This document shows, in pieces, positions 35,189 to 43,867 of a stretch of DNA of 64,000 bases. The translations under genes and the position numbers were made by a program. The DNA is taken from positions 291,615 to 355,614 of the forward strand of contig NZ_QKMR01000001.1 in the NCBI RefSeq assembly GCF_003208175.1. The letters run 5' to 3'. The notes below the pieces were generated by a model. The model saw only the letters and a list, made by a program, of their open reading frames with translations. It was not told where the DNA came from and made no database searches. Position 1 is the first letter of the stretch. Each line of letters begins with the position of its first letter. This stretch comes from Ruminiclostridium sufflavum DSM 19573 (GTDB lineage: Bacteria; Bacillota; Clostridia; Acetivibrionales; DSM-1351).

Positions 35189-35650
35189 TTATTGGGTTAT
35201 ATCCAATTTTTCTTTTTCTTTATCAAGGATATCCACGCACATTTTGAAAATTACTTTCTTTCTCTTGTCATTCCTTTGTTCTGTTGAGGAAAGGTCTATT
35301 AAACACAATAGAAACCCCAGCCCTCCAAAAAACAACATATAGACAACTATCGCACTTACCCCTAATTCAATCAAAGAAATCAGAATAAATATGAAAGCCA
35401 AGCCTGAAACAGTCATTGCAGAAACTCCATTTTCATTTGCTATGGTATCATTCCCGCCCAAGTTCTCAACCTCAGAGGACAGGGTGATTTTAAGCTTGCT
35501 GTGCTCATCCTGCTCAATCCTGTTAGTATACATGAACAGCTGTAATTTCACCATAACCCTGTCGTGAAGATATGATAAATCAGTTATATTTTCTTTGCTT
35601 AATGCTTCAAGCGAAGCCTTTAATTCAGAATAACAGCTTGTCAAGTCCAT
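35189..35650 (-). CDS. Small two-TM membrane protein, function unknown
   Basis: 153 aa from ATG 35650 (TTGGAGTTTGAT upstream). An N-terminal soluble helical part (about 1-75, with LKASLEALSKEN and KLQLFMYTNRIEQDEH) is followed by two adjacent transmembrane segments (about 82-125, VSGLAFIFILISLIELGVSA and IVVYMLFFGGLGFLLCLIDL) and a charged tail ending in KEKEKLDITQ. Both termini are probably cytoplasmic. No family recognised; no co-transcribed neighbour. Confidence 0.6.
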   Translation of the reverse strand: MDLTSCYSELKASLEALSKENITDLSYLHDRVMVKLQLFMYTNRIEQDEHSKLKITLSSEVENLGGNDTIANENGVSAMTVSGLAFIFILISLIELGVSAIVVYMLFFGGLGFLLCLIDLSSTEQRNDKRKKVIFKMCVDILDKEKEKLDITQ

Positions 35651-35676
35651 ATCAAACTCCAAATATATATTTTATC

Positions 35677-35885
35677 AACTCAATCACTACCGGCTAAAAA
35701 ACCGATTATATCAGCCGATAGCTTGGGCTTGAGGCTAAAGCCTCCTGAAGTCAAAGAACAAATTCAAACCCAAACTGCGTTTAGAATCAGCTTAAAAGCA
35801 AAAACTGTCTGACCTAAAAATTATAATCCTTCTTCCGGCTGAAAAGACCGATAGTTTTAAGGCTAAAATCTCTTTGAAACAAATA
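35677..35885 (+). repeat. Two degenerate copies of the dispersed structured repeat
   Basis: The first copy (35677 to about 35800) matches the 45274 element across its length: ACTCAATCACTACCGGCT at the left end, then GCCGATAGCTTGGG, GAGGCTAAAGCCTCCTGAAG (the inner hairpin is identical), CAAACCCAAAC and an AGCTTAAAAGC hairpin. A second, shorter copy (about 35833-35880) reads CCGGCTGAAAAGACCGATAG followed by TTTTAAGGCTAAAATCTC. Confidence 0.7.
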
Positions 35886-36080
35886 AGCTAAGATTTTTAC
35901 TAAATATAGCAAACTCCTATATTTAAATAAAATTTAAAATGCTTGTGAAGGAAACACAATTACAGCTCTAATAGTATTATCGGAATATCCTGAATATATT
36001 TTATGGGAAAATGTAAAAAGTTTAACATTTCCAAAAAGCTTTTCGCTCTCCATATATCTTCCCAATAACTCCTGACACGT

Positions 36081-36117
36081 GAAAAAGCCACAAGACAGTG
36101 TGTCCTATGGCTTTTTC
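36081..36117 (-). terminator. Terminator of the khtTU operon
   Basis: GAAAAAGCCA (36081-36090) pairs perfectly with TGGCTTTTTC (36108-36117); an inner GACA/TGTC extends the stem. It lies about 20 bp after the antiporter stop. Confidence 0.75.
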
Positions 36118-36134
36118 TATATTTTAACCTTTTA

Positions 36135-37334
36135 TTATATTTCTTCCTTACGCCGAATTCTTAACTTTTGTATTATCTTATAAATAAAAGCAGATTCCTT
36201 GGCAAGCATCGGGCCGGTAATTGCCAGTATAAGTACATAAACCACGGCAAAGGACTGGATAACCGGCAAAAGCCCTCCCGCCTTTCCCATATTCGCCATA
36301 ATAATAGAAAATTCTCCTCTGGATACCAGTGTCAGACCTATATTAGCTCTGGCCTTGCCATTAATACCGGCTACCCGTCCGGCAATCGTTCCGGAAATCA
36401 TATTGCCTCCGATTGTAAACGCAGCTGCTATTACAGCCAGCCAAACCGCACCACCCAAAGAAAGGGGATCAATAGTCAACCCAAAGCTGAAGAAAAAGAT
36501 AGCTCCAAAAAAGTCCTTGAACGGCAGTATATTGTGTTCAATCCTGTTTGAATGCACCGACTCTGCAAGCACAAGCCCCACCAGCAATGCACCAATAGCT
36601 TCTGCCACATGCAGCGACTCAGAAAACCCTGCTATCAGGAACAAAAGTGCCATTACAATAAGAAGAAATAGCTCGGTGGACTGAATATTTAAAAATTTAT
36701 CCAAATACTTGATTAATCTTTTTCCGGCAAATAACATAAATAATATGAAAAGAATAGAAACAGCCGCTGTTGATAAGATTCCCCATAAAGAGCTTGATTC
36801 GCTTAAAAGCAATCCTGATAATATTGATATGTGTATTGCAATAAATAAATCGTCAAACATGATCATTCCCATAATTATTTCTGTCTCACGATTGGCGGTT
36901 CTCTTGAGATCCATCAATACCTTTGCAACAATGGCTGTTGACGAGCTTGTCATAATACCGCATATCACCATCGTTTCCTTTATTGGAAGATCTCCTATCC
37001 AGCCTATAAGTAAACCGGTTGAAAAATTTATCAGTATATAAAATAAACCTCCGGTCAAAATTGACTTACCTGATTTGACAAACCGTGATACGGAAAATTC
37101 CATACCAAGATTAAAAAGCAGAAACAGAACACCGAGGCGTCCCATAAATTCTATAAATACCGAGCTTTCTATGAATCTGAAATCCAAAATCCCAAAATGG
37201 GGGGCATGAGGTCCCACCGCCATTCCAATCAAAATATAAAACGGAATAACAGAAAACCTCAGCTTTTTGGATATCAGGCCCACCGTAGCGATTAAGCCAA
37301 CCGCCAGACCAATTTCAAAAATCAGATTGTGCAT
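36135..37334 (-). CDS. khtU: Cation/proton antiporter, CPA2 family (KhtU-like)
   Basis: 399 aa with about 12-13 transmembrane segments. CPA2 features: GMAVGPHAPHFGIL, FLLFNLGMEFSVSRF, CGIMTSSSTAIVAKVL (discontinuous-helix region), EAIGALLVGLVLAESVH, FFFSFGLTIDPL and LTLVSRGEFSIIMAN. It lacks its own RCK domain; that function is supplied by the overlapping upstream gene. Known B. subtilis KhtU (YhaU) expels K+ in exchange for H+ and is gated by KhtT. Start ATG follows GGAGGTTAGG and lies inside the end of khtT (13-bp overlap), so the two proteins are made together. Confidence 0.85.
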   Translation of the reverse strand: MHNLIFEIGLAVGLIATVGLISKKLRFSVIPFYILIGMAVGPHAPHFGILDFRFIESSVFIEFMGRLGVLFLLFNLGMEFSVSRFVKSGKSILTGGLFYILINFSTGLLIGWIGDLPIKETMVICGIMTSSSTAIVAKVLMDLKRTANRETEIIMGMIMFDDLFIAIHISILSGLLLSESSSLWGILSTAAVSILFILFMLFAGKRLIKYLDKFLNIQSTELFLLIVMALLFLIAGFSESLHVAEAIGALLVGLVLAESVHSNRIEHNILPFKDFFGAIFFFSFGLTIDPLSLGGAVWLAVIAAAFTIGGNMISGTIAGRVAGINGKARANIGLTLVSRGEFSIIMANMGKAGGLLPVIQSFAVVYVLILAITGPMLAKESAFIYKIIQKLRIRRKEEI

Positions 37335-37825
37335 CCTAACCTCCCGTCTTTAATATACTGTTTAAAAATTTGCAGGCTTTTCCTATCTCCTGTGACAATC
37401 AAGGTAGAATCAGGACTAAACCGATAGTCGGGGCTGGGATTGACATTTTTGCTGTGATTTTTTTCTATAACTGCGAGTATGGTAATACCGGTGCATTGCC
37501 TAACCTTCATCTCTGCAATTGTTTTTCCTATACAAGAAAAATCATTATCTATCTTGTACCATTCTATAATCATATCCTCCATCACAACATTGATAGTCTC
37601 AAGTGCCTTGGGCTGGTATGCCATTCCGCCTACAATCCCTGCCAGCTGCCTTGCTTCATCGTCATCCAGACTGACCACCGAAGCACTGTCATCCTCTCCA
37701 TGATAAAAATGATATAGCTCTCTCCGGCCATCGTCATGTATAATAACAACAATTTTGTCCCCACCGGAGACCTCTAATTCAAATTTCTTCCCAATCCCGG
37801 GTAAATCTAATTCTCTGACTTTCAT
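37322..37825 (-). CDS. khtT: Antiporter regulatory subunit (KhtT-like, RCK_C domain)
   Basis: 167 aa from ATG 37825, preceded by GGAGGAAGATGAT. The N-terminal part (MKVRELDLPGIGKKFELEV, GDKIVVIIHDDGRRELYHF) is the typical KhtT/YhaT head. The C-terminal RCK_C (TrkA-C) domain, about residues 80-160, contains IGKTIAEMKVRQCTGITILA, NPSPDYRFSPDSTLIVTGD and a final helix. It binds nucleotides and gates the antiporter. First gene of a two-gene operon with khtU. Confidence 0.85.
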   Translation of the reverse strand: MKVRELDLPGIGKKFELEVSGGDKIVVIIHDDGRRELYHFYHGEDDSASVVSLDDDEARQLAGIVGGMAYQPKALETINVVMEDMIIEWYKIDNDFSCIGKTIAEMKVRQCTGITILAVIEKNHSKNVNPSPDYRFSPDSTLIVTGDRKSLQIFKQYIKDGRLGCTI

Positions 37826-37879
37826 ATCATCTTCCTCCAAATATCTGTTCACAATGTACATTTGCCATTCAGGTTTCAA

Positions 37880-38628
37880 TAGAACATCAGCATGGCATCC
37901 AATATATCCATAGTAAATCCTATGTCTATATATTTTATGAGTTACACTTTAATAGTTTCCTTCATGTGCTTTATAATATTGAAAAATCTATATTTAAAGA
38001 TACCCACATGATTATTAAGCTATTCATCCCGTAATATCTGTTGTTAAGCACACCGATAATACATTTCGCTGTTTAGCTGAGTTTTTCACTTTAGATCAAA
38101 CCGGATAAAAAGAATAACAGTATACAAGCAGAACGCTTGTTAAAACTACTCTTCCTCAGTAGATAAGAATACAAGCTGCATTTGTCACAAGCTTATTTTA
38201 ACTTATTTTCCTCTGATTTTCAAGGTTTTTTATTCAATTTATCAAATTAATATTTACTATCTGCTATTATCGCGATAAATCGCCGTTTATTACAGCAACT
38301 CTCAATTTAAAGAAATCTGCCTCCCCTTTTCCCCTTCTGTATTTTCTGCTGCTTCATATTTTATAAACATCCTTTTGCCGGATTTTTTGCTTATAGAAAT
38401 ATATGCGGCAGCACCCTTCCGGCGTGTAGCTGTTCAGACCCAAATCCCGCTAAAAGCATCACATCTTTGCAAAAAATTGTCTGTGCTTTTTTATGTTAAT
38501 TATGATATAATTTCAACAAATATTTATAAATTTCTTAGAAACTTATCAGCATATGTTATAACTGATTGCAGTTTAAGCATTTATTCTCACTTTTATTCAA
38601 ATAAAATATACAAAGGTGGTAGCATTTT
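37880..38628. other. Long non-coding region between divergent genes
   Basis: About 750 bp, AT-rich. A perfect palindrome TTATCGCGATAA at 38267-38278 stands out and could be an operator, but it is more than 350 bp from the regulator start. An open frame at 38375-38632 has no ribosome site and atypical composition and is not called. Confidence 0.4.
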
Positions 38629-39498
38629 ATGAATGTAAAATCTTCAGCAAACAGTGAATGGGTATTTACTCCTGATATTTTCAGCAGCCATATTCTTGAT
38701 GATGCTTCTTTATTATCCTCCTCATCTGAATTGTTTAAATTGATTGTTGATATAATTCAAGATGGCATCAGTGTTTTAGATCCTACATTAACCATTAAAT
38801 ATGCAAATACCGCAATGAATCATTGGTACTCCACAGATTCTGAACCGGACTCCGAAAAATGCTACAAGCGTTACCACGGCCTGAGCACTCCTTGCGAGGT
38901 ATGCCCTTGTATAAAGGTTCTTGAAACAAAGAAACCCCAAATGGAGGTAGTAAGATATCAATTAGACAATAAGGACCTCGGATGGCAGCAGCTTTTTGCC
39001 ATCCCCCTTCTGAACAGGGATAATGAAATAATTCTGATTATTGAGTATGTTCGTGACATTACATTAAGAAAAATTGCAGAGGATAATTTTCGTGATCTTG
39101 AGCAGCAAAAGAATCTCTTGGTGGATACCTTGAAAAATCGTGAGCACAGTAAATATGAATTAGAAAAAATTATTATTAACAATATTGAACGTTATGTAAA
39201 GCCTTCATTAAATTATCTTAAGAAGGTAGTAAAGGAAGAGGATATACATATGGTAACGGGAATTATTGATGAAATCATATTTCCGCTGACAAAAACCCGT
39301 CCTTCGCAGATAATTACGCTGACTCCCAGGGAATTGCAGGTAGCTTCTCTAATTAAACAGGATTGTCCAAGTAAACAAATTGCGGACAGATTGTGTATAA
39401 CCAAGAAAGCAGTGGACTACCACCGTGCCAATATCAGAAAAAAATTGCAATTGAAGCGTGAAGATAATTTGCAGGTCTATCTGGAAACACATTTGTAA
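38629..39498 (+). CDS. PAS-domain transcription regulator with LuxR-type HTH
   Basis: 289 aa. PAS domain (about 36-150): LIVDIIQDGISVLDPTLTIK, then a Cys-rich segment CYKRYHGLSTPCEVCPC with four Cys, and IEYVRDITLRKIAEDNF. A coiled-coil linker (about 155-200, with LEQQKNLLVDTLKNREHSKY) leads to a C-terminal LuxR/GerE HTH (225-289; LTPRELQVASLIKQDCPSKQ, then IADRLCITKKAVDYHRANIR). The Cys cluster, common in PAS domains of anaerobes, suggests metal, heme or redox sensing. GGTGG lies upstream of the ATG at moderate distance. It converges on the ABC importer operon and could regulate a neighbour; this is not proven. Confidence 0.85.
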   Translation: MNVKSSANSEWVFTPDIFSSHILDDASLLSSSSELFKLIVDIIQDGISVLDPTLTIKYANTAMNHWYSTDSEPDSEKCYKRYHGLSTPCEVCPCIKVLETKKPQMEVVRYQLDNKDLGWQQLFAIPLLNRDNEIILIIEYVRDITLRKIAEDNFRDLEQQKNLLVDTLKNREHSKYELEKIIINNIERYVKPSLNYLKKVVKEEDIHMVTGIIDEIIFPLTKTRPSQIITLTPRELQVASLIKQDCPSKQIADRLCITKKAVDYHRANIRKKLQLKREDNLQVYLETHL

Positions 39499-39523
39499 GA
39501 ACATTTCCCTATAAATATTATTG

Positions 39524-39568
39524 CAAGAGTCCTTACCGCCATTTACGCAATGGCGGTAAGGGCTCTTG
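39524..39568. terminator. Strong bidirectional terminator
   Basis: 20-bp arms (39524-39543 and 39549-39568, CAAGAG..CCGCCATT / AATGGCGG..CTCTTG) with one mismatch and loop TACGC, between convergent genes. Confidence 0.8.
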
Positions 39569-39576
39569 TTCTTTCG

Positions 39577-40737
39577 CTATTTGCTTTTAGCACCATTCAG
39601 GTCCAGCATATCACTCCAATCCGGATCTGTCGGTCCTGTATCTTCCATCTGCATAATATCAATGCCTGTTTTCCCCGACTTTACCAGCTCGAAATATTTT
39701 TGGGAATCCAGCCATGGAAGTATTGAAGCACTTGCAGCATTGTCCTTATTAATGGGAACATATATATTCTTCAAATATACAGGATATGTTTTACCTTCAA
39801 ATTTGGACTTTACCTGCTGGAATACCATCTCGGCTTCACTTGAGGGCGGAATTGACACTGTTGCCGTTACTGTTCCTTCCTTGATTTGCTCAACTGTCGT
39901 TTCTTTTCCGTTTATCGCAAACACAGGGTATGTTTTGCCGGTGCTCTTTATTGCCTTCAGTACACCATCCATCATTGCCTCATTGTGAACGTAGACCATA
40001 TCAAATTTCCCGCCGGTTTTTGATATGGCATCCTGCATCACTGTTTGTGCCTTATCTGTCATAAAACCGCCTGTCTGGTTGTAAACAATATTCTCGTCAA
40101 AAACCTGCTTGGGTGTTTTTCCCCATGCCTTGGCAAGTGCATCAAGAAAGCCCAATCTATGAAGCTCCGCAATAGCCTGTCCGTAGCCGCCTTCAACAGT
40201 TACAATTTTGGCATCCGCCTTGAACTGTTTACCGACAAGTACACCTATCTCATATCCTCCTTCATACCAAGGACCGGATACGCAGCCATCCGGTTTTCCA
40301 GGGCCATCAGGATCAGGAATAGATGTTATGTAAAAAATAGGAATACCTGCTTTATTAGCCATTTCGCCCGCTTTCGAGCCCGTTGATGAATTCACCGTAC
40401 ATAGAATTATTGCATCAACCTTCTTTGCCACCATATCCTGAACATTATTTGTTTCCTTTTTAGGATCATAGTCTGATGTTGTTTTTGTTACTGTCCAGCC
40501 CTCTTCCTCGGCAAGCGCCTCAAAAACCTCATAGCCCTTCTGATAATATATATCAGAGCCTGCAAGTATAAAGCCTATGTTCTTTCCTTTCTGCTCCGCC
40601 GAGCCGGCACTTCCGGATGCTGCCGAATTTGTTTCCTTTGTACTTTCTGCAGCAGTGCTTGCACCATTGCTTCCACAACCGGACGCGGCAGCTGCCAGCA
40701 TAACAAGTGCCAAAATTAGAGCCAATCCTTTTTTCAT
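39577..40737 (-). CDS. Sugar ABC transporter substrate-binding lipoprotein (ribose-type)
   Basis: 386 aa. Lipoprotein signal with lipobox near residue 21 (LAAAASGC). The mature protein is a periplasmic-binding-protein type I fold (RbsB/MglB-like): NIGFILAGSDIYYQKGYEVF, VAKKVDAIILCTVNSSTGS, GIPIFYITSIPDP, YGQAIAELHRLGFLDALAKA and FDMVYVHNEAMMDGVLKAI. It captures a sugar or cyclitol outside the cell and delivers it to the permease. Last gene of an ATPase-permease-SBP operon; 61 bp after the permease. Substrate unknown; downstream terminator shared with the PAS regulator gene. Confidence 0.9.
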   Translation of the reverse strand: MKKGLALILALVMLAAAASGCGSNGASTAAESTKETNSAASGSAGSAEQKGKNIGFILAGSDIYYQKGYEVFEALAEEEGWTVTKTTSDYDPKKETNNVQDMVAKKVDAIILCTVNSSTGSKAGEMANKAGIPIFYITSIPDPDGPGKPDGCVSGPWYEGGYEIGVLVGKQFKADAKIVTVEGGYGQAIAELHRLGFLDALAKAWGKTPKQVFDENIVYNQTGGFMTDKAQTVMQDAISKTGGKFDMVYVHNEAMMDGVLKAIKSTGKTYPVFAINGKETTVEQIKEGTVTATVSIPPSSEAEMVFQQVKSKFEGKTYPVYLKNIYVPINKDNAASASILPWLDSQKYFELVKSGKTGIDIMQMEDTGPTDPDWSDMLDLNGAKSK

Positions 40738-40798
40738 TGTGATTTCCTCCTGTAAATTTTTATTTATTTTATGACTTCCATCATAAATTTAATTAAGC

Positions 40799-41797
40799 TC
40801 ATGCCATCTTGTATCTCAAATTATTGGCCAATACAGCTACGACAATTATCCCACCGGTTACAACATACTGCCAGAATGCGGATACGCCGATAACATTTAA
40901 GGAGTTAGAAATTATACCCATCCAAATGGTACCCAGCAGTGTTCCTATTACGTTTCCCTTGCCGCCTGACAATGCGGTGCCGCCTACAACAGCAGAAGCG
41001 ATTGCTCTCATCTCAAGATCTGTTCCAAGGTAAGGATTTCCGACCTCATTTCTTGAGAGCATTAAAATAGTAGCTAATGCAATTACTAATCCATTGATAA
41101 CATAAATCAACAGCTTGAAATTTTTTACATTAATGCCGGCAAGAAAGGACGCTTCATCGTTGTCCCCTACCGCATACAGCCAGCGTCCGAATTTTGTATA
41201 TCTGAGAAGAAGTGCAAAAATTATATATACTACTATCATTATGTATACCATAAGAGGCAGATTTAGGAACCTGATATTGGTGGCAAATCCGAACTTTCCG
41301 GGAATGGGGTACTCAGCACCATTTGTCGTTATCAATGCAAAGCCCTTATAAATAATCATTGCGCCCACCGATACAATAAACGGCTCCAGCGTGGTTCGCG
41401 ATAGCAGCAAACCCATAAGGAAATTGCATCCCACACAAATCAGTATGCCAAGCAGGATAGCAACCGCAACTGAAGTACCGCCGCTAATCAGCCATGCCAT
41501 AAAACATGCCGCGAAGGAAAGCAATGTGCCGACAGACAGGTCAATACCCCTTGATATCATTAAAATACACATCCCGACTGACAGAATGCCGGGAACAGCC
41601 AGCTGCTCAAGCACAATACTCAAATTGTAGCCGGTAGCAAAATTTGGAGCAATTATTGAACAGATTATTATGTATACAATTAAACCTAAAAGTAAAAAAA
41701 TATTATCATTTGAGAACAATCTTTTTTTTATAGACTGATTTACAAATGCAGATTCCTGAATTTTACTATTGCTCATATTTATGTCCATGCCCCGCAT
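40799..41797 (-). CDS. Sugar ABC transporter permease (RbsC family)
   Basis: 332 aa with about 8-10 hydrophobic segments. BPD_transp_2/RbsC features: ILSVGMCILMISRGIDLSVG and ASAVVGGTALSGGKGNVIGT, followed by LLGTIWMGIISNSLNVIGV. It forms the homodimeric membrane channel of the importer. The start is taken at the first ATG (41797), with GGAG 11 bp upstream; ATGs 9 and 21 bp downstream are alternatives. It lies between its ATPase and its binding protein. Confidence 0.92.
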   Translation of the reverse strand: MRGMDINMSNSKIQESAFVNQSIKKRLFSNDNIFLLLGLIVYIIICSIIAPNFATGYNLSIVLEQLAVPGILSVGMCILMISRGIDLSVGTLLSFAACFMAWLISGGTSVAVAILLGILICVGCNFLMGLLLSRTTLEPFIVSVGAMIIYKGFALITTNGAEYPIPGKFGFATNIRFLNLPLMVYIMIVVYIIFALLLRYTKFGRWLYAVGDNDEASFLAGINVKNFKLLIYVINGLVIALATILMLSRNEVGNPYLGTDLEMRAIASAVVGGTALSGGKGNVIGTLLGTIWMGIISNSLNVIGVSAFWQYVVTGGIIVVAVLANNLRYKMA

Positions 41798-41867
41798 CTT
41801 GTGCAGAACTCCATTAAAGCACCGGCATGGACCCGGTCCCCCTTTTTATTTAATTTATTTAAGTTCC

Positions 41868-43367
41868 TTAAGCTTTACATCCTCCCAGCGCATATGACAG
41901 TATTGTCTCTGAATCGGCATCCTCTTTTGAAAGCTCTGCAAGAATGCCGCCATCTTTCATAACCATTACCCTGTCACTCATTGCAATAACCTCCGGCATG
42001 TCCGAGGATATCATAATGATGGATTTACCCTGCTTGCACAGCTCAACCATCACTTTGTAAATTTCCTCCTTAGCGCCGATATCCACTCCTCGTGTCGGCT
42101 CATCAAAAATATAAATATTACCGTTTGAATGAAACCATTTTGATAAAATTATTTTCTGCTGATTCCCTCCTGACAGGAAACGCACCTGCTGTTCAGGACC
42201 CTTGCATTTTATGTTTAGCTTGCTGATGTACTCACAACAGGTCTCTTTGTCATAATCCGGATGCATAAATCCCACAGGATATTTTGCCGAATGTGCCAAA
42301 ACAGTGTTAAGGGAGTTTTTTTGCTTTGTAAATAGCCCCGTGAGCTGTCTGTCTTCGGTTATCATGCATAAACCCGCCTTTATTGCATCTCTTGGTGTCT
42401 TAAACCTGACTGTTTGCCCTTCTATGTTGATTTCACCTGCTTCGGGAATTTTTCTGCCAAACAACAGCTCTGCCATTTCTGTGCGGCCTGCGCCTACCAA
42501 GCCTGCAAAGCCTAATATCTCACCCCTTCGAAGAGTGAAGGATATGTCCCTGACTCCCTTGCCCGAAAGCTTCCTTACCTCCATAACAGGGTCACCTATT
42601 TCAGCTGCCTCCCTGCTGTAAAACATAGAAGCATCCCGTCCTACCATATCCCTTATTATTGAAGCCTCGTCAATTTGTTCTCTGCTGTATGTCCTTATTT
42701 TTCTGCCATCGCGTATTACCGTCACTTTATCAGCTATTCGGAATACTTCCTCGAGATGATGAGAGATATAAATAATACCGACCCCCTTTTCCTTAAGGGA
42801 TGTGATAACACCCATCAGCTGTTCTATTTCATGGCTTCCGAAGGATGCAGTCGGTTCATCCATAATAATGATCTTGGCTTCATGTACAAATGCCTTTGCA
42901 ATTTCAACAAATTTTTGCTGTGCAGTTCCTAGCATTCTTACAGGCATTTTGGGATCCAAGCCTGTTACGCCAATCTTGGCCAAGACATCAAGAGTCTCCT
43001 TGTACATCCGTTTGCGGTCCAATATAATTTTATTGGTTACTTCTTTTCCAATAAAAAGATTTTCCATAATACTCATATTCTGCATAAGAGTATGTTCCTG
43101 GTATATCGTTTGAATACCCAATTTCATACACAATGCCGGATTAAGCTTTCCATGCAGAGAATTTCCGTTTATGCTTATTTCTCCGCTGTCTCTTTGATGT
43201 GCGCCTGCCAGAATTTTAATGAACGTGGATTTTCCCGCCCCGTTTTCTCCGCATAAGCAATGAACCTCTCCCTCATATACCTTAAAATCAAAATCGGAAA
43301 ATACAGTTACTCCGGAGAATTGTTTGGATATTCCTTTAATATCAAGTAAGCATCTTTTTTCAGGCAT
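41868..43367 (-). CDS. Sugar ABC transporter ATPase, two-domain (RbsA/MglA family)
   Basis: 499 aa, two fused nucleotide-binding domains. The first has Walker A GENGAGKST, Q-loop YQEHTL, a degenerate signature MLGTAQQKF and Walker B IIIMDEPTAS. The second has degenerate P-loop GLVGAGRTE, normal signature FLSGGNQQK and Walker B IYIFDEPTRG. This asymmetry is usual for the CUT2 class, which imports pentoses, hexoses or inositol. First gene of the operon; its promoter should lie in 43368-43455. Confidence 0.95.
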   Translation of the reverse strand: MPEKRCLLDIKGISKQFSGVTVFSDFDFKVYEGEVHCLCGENGAGKSTFIKILAGAHQRDSGEISINGNSLHGKLNPALCMKLGIQTIYQEHTLMQNMSIMENLFIGKEVTNKIILDRKRMYKETLDVLAKIGVTGLDPKMPVRMLGTAQQKFVEIAKAFVHEAKIIIMDEPTASFGSHEIEQLMGVITSLKEKGVGIIYISHHLEEVFRIADKVTVIRDGRKIRTYSREQIDEASIIRDMVGRDASMFYSREAAEIGDPVMEVRKLSGKGVRDISFTLRRGEILGFAGLVGAGRTEMAELLFGRKIPEAGEINIEGQTVRFKTPRDAIKAGLCMITEDRQLTGLFTKQKNSLNTVLAHSAKYPVGFMHPDYDKETCCEYISKLNIKCKGPEQQVRFLSGGNQQKIILSKWFHSNGNIYIFDEPTRGVDIGAKEEIYKVMVELCKQGKSIIMISSDMPEVIAMSDRVMVMKDGGILAELSKEDADSETILSYALGGCKA

Positions 43368-43454
43368 TAATTGATTGCCCCCTTTTCTATCGGAATTACC
43401 GATAAAAATTTCTCTTTTTCTTCATGTATTTCATGCCTAAAATGCACAATTAAT

Positions 43455-43536
43455 TTAAAAAAAGGCATAAGACGACCAGATATGGCAGGTTTGAGTTTAG
43501 TGATACAAATCTCCAATGGGGTCAATCTTATGCCTT
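43455..43536 (-). terminator. Terminator of the OYE/ferredoxin operon
   Basis: AAGGCATAAGA (43462-43472) and TCTTATGCCTT (43526-43536) form a perfect 11-bp stem with a 53-nt loop; on the minus strand the second arm runs into a seven-T tract. Confidence 0.7.
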
Positions 43537-43668
43537 AATACAAAAAACAAAATATTACAGGCAATACATGTTTACATAAAATCTATTCCCAATAAACAGT
43601 ATAATTTTGCTGCTTTATGAAATACTATGGAATATATTTTAGCCGAACTTTTTTCTTGACATGTGTTA

Positions 43669-43836
43669 CTATTCAGAAATCGTACTTACGGGACATTTAG
43701 ACTCACATAGTCCGCAATCAATACATATTTCAGCATCGATTTTATATTGAGCTTCACCCTTTGATATTGCGCAGACAGGGCATTCAGACTCACATAAGCC
43801 GCAGGAAATGCAATCAGTGCCTATATGGTATGCCAT
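43669..43836 (-). CDS. 2[4Fe-4S] ferredoxin, 55 aa
   Basis: The frame reads MAYHIGTDCISCGLCE, SECPVCAISKGEAQYKIDAE and ICIDCGLCESKCPVSTISE. Two C-x2-C-x2-C-x3-C-P clusters (CISCGLCESECP and CIDCGLCESKCP) bind two [4Fe-4S] clusters. GAGAGGTGGTGAGGAA precedes the ATG. It begins 31 bp after the stop of the flavin oxidoreductase gene and is almost certainly its electron partner or an electron donor in the same pathway. Confidence 0.9.
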   Translation of the reverse strand: MAYHIGTDCISCGLCESECPVCAISKGEAQYKIDAEICIDCGLCESKCPVSTISE

Positions 43837-43867
43837 TTCCTCACCACCTCTCAGGTTTTATGCAGAA

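Noticed and set aside
38267..38278. TTATCGCGATAA as a defined operator
   Set aside because: A perfect palindrome, but distant from any start codon and not repeated in the window; not enough to call a regulator site.
38375..38632. 85-codon open frame before the PAS-LuxR gene
   Set aside because: No ribosome site, composition not protein-like, and it overlaps the regulator start.
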